NCBI GenBank assembly: GCA_024305745.1
Contig: JAHRBS010000014.1
Location: 131,501-195,500 of the forward strand
Direction: 5' to 3'
Origin: Polyporus tsugae
Taxonomy: Eukaryota > Basidiomycota > Agaricomycetes > Polyporales > Polyporaceae
DNA: 64,000 nt
Position 1 is the first letter of the stretch. Every line of letters starts with the position of its first letter. Below the pieces are notes generated by a model. It saw only the letters and a program-made list of their open reading frames with translations, searched no databases and was not told the DNA's origin. Below, piece after piece: positions 58,206 to 64,000 of the stretch. The position numbers were made by a program, and so were the translations under genes.

Positions 58206-60620
58206 ATGTCTACCCAAGGCAAAGCGCCATGGGAGCTGTACGCCAAAACGATGTTCAACCATTTCGGGTTTCCCCTCTGGCACGCGGATCCCGAGATTGT
58301 CAAGACTTTCGGTCCGCGGGAGGTCGAGTTGGGGTCGGTCGGCTACCTCGACCGTGGCAAATTCCGTCACCTCTTCAATGCCAGGAAGGCCAAAGACGAC
58401 CCTTTCAACGATGGGAGCGTCCCGGACACATTCGAGCTGTTCAACCCCCCGAGCCTGACGATCACTGCCCCCCAGCCGGTCCTTCATCAACCGTACGTTG
58501 CCAGTGGCTCCATCAGAGAAGTTACCGTATCATTGGAGGGGGATGCTGCAAGGTAGCGTGGTATTTGATAAGTCATCTGCGGAATGGACTGACCTGAGTT
58601 CATCCCATCAGTCCTGTTGCTAACCTCGTGTCTACGGGCGGGAGCGTTTCGTTCGAATGCAAGCAGAATTCGGGCGCCCTGCTTGTTCTCGACCAACCTG
58701 CCATGGGACAATCAATCTCCACCAAACAACAAATCGTTTCCTACATTCACCGCCATATTGATAGTTGGTTTAAGTACGCCACAGGTTTCCCTGACGGTTT
58801 CGGATACGACCTTCAGATGCACAACATCAAGTTTGTGTCCGGGACGCTCAAAACGACCAAGTGGGCATGCGGCATTCGCCGGGGATTATAGCAAGAAGAA
58901 GGGCACATTCAATGTGAGGCCTGTCGGCGATGGAGGCCTCTACATCGAAGTTTCTATCGGAGAGCGGATCATCCCACAGGAGTTTTACAACTGCGGACCA
59001 GTTGCCATACCAGCAACCCCTGGCCCGGGAGATGGGTCTGGTGCCCCAACACCCCTGCCCGCCAGATGCGACCAGTGCGTCTTCTTCCATTACTTTGCTC
59101 TGAAGAAGCGGAGCCCTTCTTTTCTTCACCGCAAGCTCGAGGCTGGCGCGGGGCCCCACGAGCTGCCACGCAACGATTCCGATGGAGTGCTGAACTTGCC
59201 GATCTTTGCTACCGCAGGATCTGCGAGCGAATGCGATAGCAGGGAGCCCTCGTCCAGCGACGATATGGTGAGGGCCTTCCTTTGTATACACCTGATCACT
59301 ATGTTGAAACCGGATCCAGCGTGGTTGCGGGTTCGATCCTGTTGCTGTTCTTCTCGATTACATGTTATTGGTACGTGGTCTCGTATCCAGTTTCAATTGC
59401 TGTTGCTTGATCATTTTCTCAGAAAACCGATGCCGAGTACGCGGTAGCTTCAGACACGGACGTCCTTGCGATATTTGGCGTGAGTTCCGACGCTTTCCCC
59501 GGAGACCAAGTTGTTGTGTCTGACTCCTCCACACCGTTTGGCACCCAAGGCGGTTCCAGGCGACATAATGACCGGATTGGAAGCCGTCAACCCACTCATC
59601 GACGTCGACGAGAATGGCGGTACAACTCACTCCTCGTACTTGAAAGCTCGCTGGTCTGATACACGCACACATTAGTTGCGACCATCAATGTCGACATGAT
59701 TTGTTTGGATCAAGAACAGTCTACGCAATGGACTGCCAGGCCGAGCACCGAGTTCCTCGGCCCCCGGAGCAGCCTTGAACCCGTCAACGGCATGACAGGT
59801 GAGTATTTCCATCCGCATCCTTGCAATTGTCACAATGCTAATATTCGTCTCCATGGACCCTTCTCCAGCTGCTGCAGGAGTAACACAGACGCAGAAACTT
59901 GTCTTCGATAATCCCACCACAACCGGCCACGTCCGTTCCACCATATCGCTCCCCATCCCCCGCAATGGCGAGTGGGGGTGTGGTCGCGACCACCTCCAAG
60001 GATACAATGATCATCCTCAAGTTGGATATGGACTCCGAGGACTAGGCTGGACCGACGCCCGGGAGATCGCAGGGCAACATTGTCTGATGCCTCGCGTTCT
60101 CGCTAGACAGCGCACGCCTTGCATCGTCCGATGGCGAGGGCCGAAACATGGCGCCCCTGCCCGTCCTGGACGACCACAACGCAATCGTCACTTTCGTGCT
60201 CTTCTCGCACAAAGTGCAGTACCTCGCCTTGGGGTAGACTACAAGTGCCGCGTGTGGAACGTTGAGCCCGAGAGGCTGCCCAAGGAGCTTACGGATCGCA
60301 GTGTGCTACCTTCGGCCGGGGCGTTCGACGATTATGTGGCGACTGCGTCGGATGATGGCGGCGTGTGGATCTGGAAGGTCAGGACGGGCGAGGAGCTCGT
60401 AATGCTGCACAGACACCACGGGCTAGTGCCCTTCTTCTCGTTCTCAACCGGTCGATGGGAAGCACATCCTGTCTGGGCTGATGCTGAATATTTTCGACTC
60501 GCGATCGCAGAGGGAGAGACAAAACGAACCTGACGACGCTCACTGATGAGCACAACAATCAGGTGGCGGTCCACTGGCAGTCCTTCAGCAGCGCCGGGTT
60601 GTCTTCTGGGTCTCAAGTTT
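58206..60620 (+). pseudogene. Decaying third copy of the WD40 fusion gene (W3)
   Basis: Exon 1 58206-58552 (347 nt, as W1), exon 2 58612-59267, exon 3 59320-59370, exon 4 59423-59479, exon 5 59550-59619, exon 6 59676-59798, then a damaged propeller exon. In exon 2 two bases are missing at about 58867-58871 inside the GTLKTTKWAC motif, shifting the frame. The frame after the lesion continues correctly to exon 6. The WD40 exon has several deletions and frame changes: blades can be followed as fragments (LAFSLDSARLASS, AIVTFVLFSHKVQYLA, VATASDDGGVWIWKVRTGEE) and a last trace near 60545-60616. The promoter TATA is also changed relative to W1. Closest to W1, in opposite orientation. Confidence 0.8.
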
Positions 60621-61129
60621 GAGTTCTCATGTAGAGTTCAGTATGACGCATTTCCTAAATCCACGGCCCCGAACTCTGCTAAGGACCGTATACATTCGTG
60701 CATCAGTAAAACGTGCAGAGGTCTGAAAGAGCTGAATAAGTACTTTCAGAGCTCCCAGACCTGCCATTTGCAGTAATCGGGGGCACTTAATGCACTGCCA
60801 CCCTGGCGCTTTCAAAGCGCATTCAGACCTGGGCTCGGAACTCGACATGTTCAATTTCTATGCTATCCACAGCAAGTCTCCAGCATGCGAGAGGCTTCAC
60901 CTCCGAGCCGGGTCACTTCAGGTAAGCTCCTGCCCAATTTTTGAGCCAAGGGGAGGCCTGCAGGAAGGCTGACATCTGGGGTCAACTTGGGTGGAGAGCG
61001 CCATCCAGAGCTTCCAGATCCAGACCTGTGCATGTTTTACTGATGTGTGGACCTTGTGAGCTATCGGCGTCTTCGATAGGCGAGCTGGTGGCTTTGAGCG
61101 CAAGCGAAGGCCGAGTCGAAGTCGTCGAA
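60621..61129. other. Spacer, no gene seen
   Basis: Between the WD40 remnant and the retroelement LTR. Short frames only. Confidence 0.5.
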
Positions 61130-61418
61130 TGACACGAGAGAGTCGAGACGAGACAAGTGAGTAGGCAAGAGTCGTCGTATCTCGAAAGCTAGCCTGCTAG
61201 GGTGGATACATCCAGTGTATATAGCGGTACGAGTATCGAGGGACTGCCGAGAAGTCCGAGGGTGTCAGTAACCAAGAGACGAGGGTGAACAAAAGAAACA
61301 CATGAGAGATAAGGAGATAAAGGAACGTGCAATCGTAAGTAAGCGAGCGTACGTATAACGAGTATCCGAAAAGGGAAATGAGGCCATATGCGGAAGGGGG
61401 AAGCGCTGGTCCCTTACA
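61130..61418 (-). mobile_element. 3' LTR of Ty3/gypsy element
   Basis: On the minus strand it begins TGTAAGGGACC, directly after a purine-rich tract (GGAGGGCGGG, 61428-61419), and ends GTGTCA at 61130, so it is bounded TG...CA. A TATA-like CTATATACA lies inside. The second LTR is outside the window, so the length (289 bp) is inferred from the boundaries only. Confidence 0.6.
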
Positions 61419-61525
61419 CCCGCCCTCCAGGACTCGTGTAAAGGAGTCCTACTCCCAGCTAACCCAACCACGCAGACGGCAAGACAAAATCAGAATCAAC
61501 CCAACGAAGAAAACAAAAGTCCGAA

Positions 61526-63901
61526 TCAAGCACATCCCATTGGTTCGTCCACAGGATCTGGTGTGAGCGCGCGTGGCTCCTCGTTCTCCGGGCGGTATTC
61601 AGGCCTCTCCAAGTCGACGTCGTGTTCTTTGTCATTCTCAGACCTCCAACCCAAGGACACCGCATCGTCATCGTCGACGGCTACACGTCCGAACATCGCG
61701 GCGAGTTGAGCGACAAGGTGCGCGGTCAATTCATTCGACTGCGACTCACCACCAGGCGCGGGGCCATTGCTCGGTTCCCCACGGTCGGGCTTCTGACCGC
61801 CCTTCCACCCGCGCTTGCGGTCCTTCTTCTGACCACGATGAGCTGGCAGTCCCGCAGGACCTCCAATGCGCTCAGCAAGAGCGACTGCGACCGTAGGATG
61901 TCCCGCCGCGGCAACCCGTGCAGCCCAACCCGGCTGGACCTGGTTAAGACCAGCCCTCGCAGCCTGGACGCCACCGACACAATGACCACCATGCATGTGG
62001 CCGCCGCGGCCATGTCCTCCACCCATGCCGCCTCGAAATCCGCCCCGCCCACCACGGAAACCACCACGGCCTCCATGGAAACCACCGACAAAGCTGCCCC
62101 GCTGAACTGCAGCCGAGGGACCACCTCGCCAAGGGGGAAGCATCACGCGCGGTGCGACTGGAGCGAAGACCGGAGGGAGGGCCTGCACGGCAGGCGCGGT
62201 GTTTGCAGTACGTGCAACGATCTGGGTCGTCTCGAACGCGAGCCGAGCGAGGTGCGTGTTCAATGTCGACGTGTGAGCCATCCATGAGTCGAACGAGCTG
62301 TCAGACATTTGAACGCCCGGACCATCGAGTCGTGCGTTCGGATGGGGAGCACCAGGCTGAGGTGCGATAGCCGGCTGAGGCGTGACGGGAGCCTGATCAC
62401 GAAAGTCCTCCGGGCACAGAGCATGCGGGTTATGGACCTTGTAGTGATTGCGGTACCCGCGAGGAGGATTACCGGGGTGCGGGCCTCGCTGACCAAGCCA
62501 CGCGTACAACGCGTTGGCATACTGCGACCAGCACACGGCGTCGTCTGCTGTCCAAGAATGAGGAGGAGGCATGCTGACGATGGGGGGAAAAGAAACAGGA
62601 GTCGTGTACATGTACTGACCCCCGCCCCACATTATAGGAGACTGCGACTGAGCCATCGCTCCAGCGCCAGCCGTGCTGCCACCCTCAAACGCGCTGTATG
62701 CGCCCTCCAAGCCAACAAATGTCACCGATGCCACCCCAATCGAAAAACTAACCGGGGCGTCCTTATTGCTCGCACAAGACAAAGCTGGTACGTTGGTATT
62801 GGCTGTCTGATTATCACGCAGCTGACGCACGCTTGGGATGCCAAGAGCCTCATAATACCCTGTCAAGGCCTGCAAGTGCTTCACGTCGGCATACGGAGCC
62901 CAAGTGACATCATCCGTCGACCATTGAACCTCAAACTCTGCTTCCGTGCCCCGTCCGATGTGCGACAGGATACGGTCGACCGCCCATTCACGAGGGTTGT
63001 CGCCGAATCCAGGCAATTGGTGGTACTGATGACCAGGGAACCGCCTATCATCATTGGCGTAGTGCGGCCGCAAAAGCGAAGCATGAAATGCATTGACAAG
63101 GCCGCGTGCCCGCATTTCATGCGGAAGGTCAAGACGGTACGTTGCGCCCTCTGTCACCTCCGTGATCACAAACGGACCCAAGTATTTAGGTGCGAGCTTG
63201 CGCGTGCGGCCTTTAGGGACAGCGAGGTTCCTCGTAGACAAATATACAAGGTCGCTGACTCGGAAAGAAGCGGGCCGCCTCTTTTTATTCGCCTGAACCA
63301 CCTGCACTGTGCGCGCCGCGATGATAGCATCGTGAGCGGCCATTATTGCCTCCTTCATGCGTTGCGCAAAAGCCTGAACACCGGGGTATTCAGATTCTGA
63401 CTGCCACACCAACGAGCGCGGTATCTGGCCGTAGTTCAGATAGAACGGTGAGAAACCAGTCGTATCCGAGCGCGCCATGTTCATAGCCAGCTCGACTGCA
63501 GGCAACCGTTGGACCCAGTCCTTCTGGCCTGGACGGACGCATTGCCGTAGCATTTGCGTCATGGTGCGGTTCGCGCGTTCTGTAGCACCGTCCGTCTGTG
63601 GATGATAGGACGAAGATAAGCGCAACTCGGTCCCGAGCCGCTCGTGCAGTGATCGCCAGAATGTGCTCGTAAACAGTGAGTCCCGGTCACTGATAATCCG
63701 CTCCGGAAGGCCATGAAGCTTATACACGTGCTCAAAGATGACCTCCGCCATCTCAACTGCCCCATACGTCTGCTTTGTCGGCACAAGGTGAACCATGGAC
63801 GTAAGTAGATCAATGATCACGCAGATCATGTCAAACTCACCATACCTGTTCGATGAACCAGGCAACGGCCCCACAAAATCAATACCAATGTATTGCCAAG
63901 G
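61526..63901 (-). CDS. Ty3 integrase + chromodomain with C-terminal RGG-rich extension (part of broken pol)
   Basis: An open frame of 791 codons from just after a TGA at 63904-63902. The integrase core (from IGIDFVGPLPGSSN) has the D,D-35-E residues in CVIIDLLTSMVHLVP, IISDRDSLFTSTFW and SSYHPQTDGATERANRT. It is followed by the GPY-like KYLGPFVITEVTEGATYRLD block and a chromodomain (VDRILSHIGRG...EVQWSTDDVTWAPYADV). After the chromodomain the frame stays open for about 400 residues: Pro/Ala-rich, then GGFRGGRGGFRGG repeats, basic KKDRKRGWKGG and an acidic end. The integrase zinc-finger part (YCKTCGVCATTKS, near 63980-63940) is in another frame, so pol is interrupted by a frameshift and the TGA here. 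Probably inactive. Confidence 0.8.
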   Translation of the reverse strand, partial: PWQYIGIDFVGPLPGSSNRYGEFDMICVIIDLLTSMVHLVPTKQTYGAVEMAEVIFEHVYKLHGLPERIISDRDSLFTSTFWRSLHERLGTELRLSSSYHPQTDGATERANRTMTQMLRQCVRPGQKDWVQRLPAVELAMNMARSDTTGFSPFYLNYGQIPRSLVWQSESEYPGVQAFAQRMKEAIMAAHDAIIAARTVQVVQANKKRRPASFRVSDLVYLSTRNLAVPKGRTRKLAPKYLGPFVITEVTEGATYRLDLPHEMRARGLVNAFHASLLRPHYANDDRRFPGHQYHQLPGFGDNPREWAVDRILSHIGRGTEAEFEVQWSTDDVTWAPYADVKHLQALTGYYEALGIPSVRQLRDNQTANTNVPALSCASNKDAPVSFSIGVASVTFVGLEGAYSAFEGGSTAGAGAMAQSQSPIMWGGGQYMYTTPVSFPPIVSMPPPHSWTADDAVCWSQYANALYAWLGQRGPHPGNPPRGYRNHYKVHNPHALCPEDFRDQAPVTPQPAIAPQPGAPHPNARLDGPGVQMSDSSFDSWMAHTSTLNTHLARLAFETTQIVARTANTAPAVQALPPVFAPVAPRVMLPPWRGGPSAAVQRGSFVGGFHGGRGGFRGGRGGFRGGMGGGHGRGGHMHGGHCVGGVQAARAGLNQVQPGWAARVAAAGHPTVAVALAERIGGPAGLPAHRGQKKDRKRGWKGGQKPDRGEPSNGPAPGGESQSNELTAHLVAQLAAMFGRVAVDDDDAVSLGWRSENDKEHDVDLERPEYRPENEEPRALTPDPVDEPMGCA

Positions 63902-64000
63902 TCACCGAGGAACTGGGAGAGGCCGCAACAGGCCGAGCGGGCACGGACTTGGTCGTCGCGCACACTCCGCATGTCTTGCAATACTCGGCGGCATCACGCA

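Larger units (their letters stand above)
61130..64000 (-). mobile_element. Ty3/gypsy chromovirus-type LTR retrotransposon, 3' part
   Basis: Contains the end of pol (integrase, chromodomain), a long C-terminal extension and the 3' LTR. Reverse transcriptase, RNase H, protease and gag lie beyond 64000. It inserted next to the WD40 gene cluster. Confidence 0.85.

Noticed and set aside
59328..59345. GGGTTCGATCC resembling a tRNA T-arm
   Set aside because: It lies in exon 3 of W3 and is the coding sequence of the conserved GFDPV stretch.
1..64000. CRISPR arrays, rRNA, prokaryotic operons
   Set aside because: None visible. The gene structure is eukaryotic throughout.

Overview
The window reads as nuclear DNA of a filamentous basidiomycete (Agaricomycete type). 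The genes are densely interrupted by short introns of about 45-60 nt, several have TATA boxes, and the gene set fits: lineage-specific proteins, a HET-domain protein, a GH28 rhamnogalacturonase, a mitochondrial ribosomal protein and a chromodomain Ty3 retroelement. No prokaryotic features, CRISPR arrays or rRNA genes were seen. All gene models were spliced by eye. A model was accepted as intact only when every junction used GT/GC-AG and the exon lengths summed to a multiple of three.

Region 1 (1-40 kb) is a young, unstable multigene array. One nine-exon family, with an alpha-helical, alanine-rich protein of about 325 aa and a central hydrophobic segment, occurs ten times: 1-895(-), 3892-5385(+), 8083-9593(-), 10420-11972(-), 13301-14812(-), 15630-17148(-), 26979-28758(-), 30737-32252(-), 35273-36809(-) and 38216-39698(+). 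Copies 2-6 are intact and copy 1 runs off the window. Copy 7 has lost its stop codon and gained a long C-terminal tail. Copies 8, 9 and 10 are broken by a nonsense codon, a 5-nt insertion and a nonsense codon respectively. The gene for mitochondrial ribosomal protein bL31m has been carried along: three intact copies (5734, 18805, 30400) and one pseudogene near 40.1 kb. An unidentified 0.7-0.8-kb element recurs five times. Large direct and inverted duplications explain the layout, including a palindromic promoter pair between copies 9 and 10.

Region 2 (18.8-27 kb) is gene-poor. It holds one supported lineage-specific gene (23191-24205, -) and a chain of exon-like frames on the opposite strand (about 24.3-26.9 kb).

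Region 3 (40-50 kb) carries a HET-domain gene (43981-45866) and an intact 12-exon secreted rhamnogalacturonase (47510-49461), separated by long stretches with no visible gene.

Region 4 (49.8-60.6 kb) holds three paralogues of a two-part protein: an uncharacterised basidiomycete N-terminal module joined to an eight-bladed WD40 propeller. Two are intact (833 and 916 aa) with matching intron positions and phases. The third (58206-60620) is a decaying copy. Region 5 (61.1 kb to the end) is the 3' part of a Ty3/gypsy chromovirus-type retrotransposon with its 3' LTR.

Taken together, a diversifying predicted-membrane-protein array, a HET protein and WD40-sensor fusions lie within 60 kb. This resembles a fungal non-self-recognition island. 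That reading is inference and no function was demonstrated.
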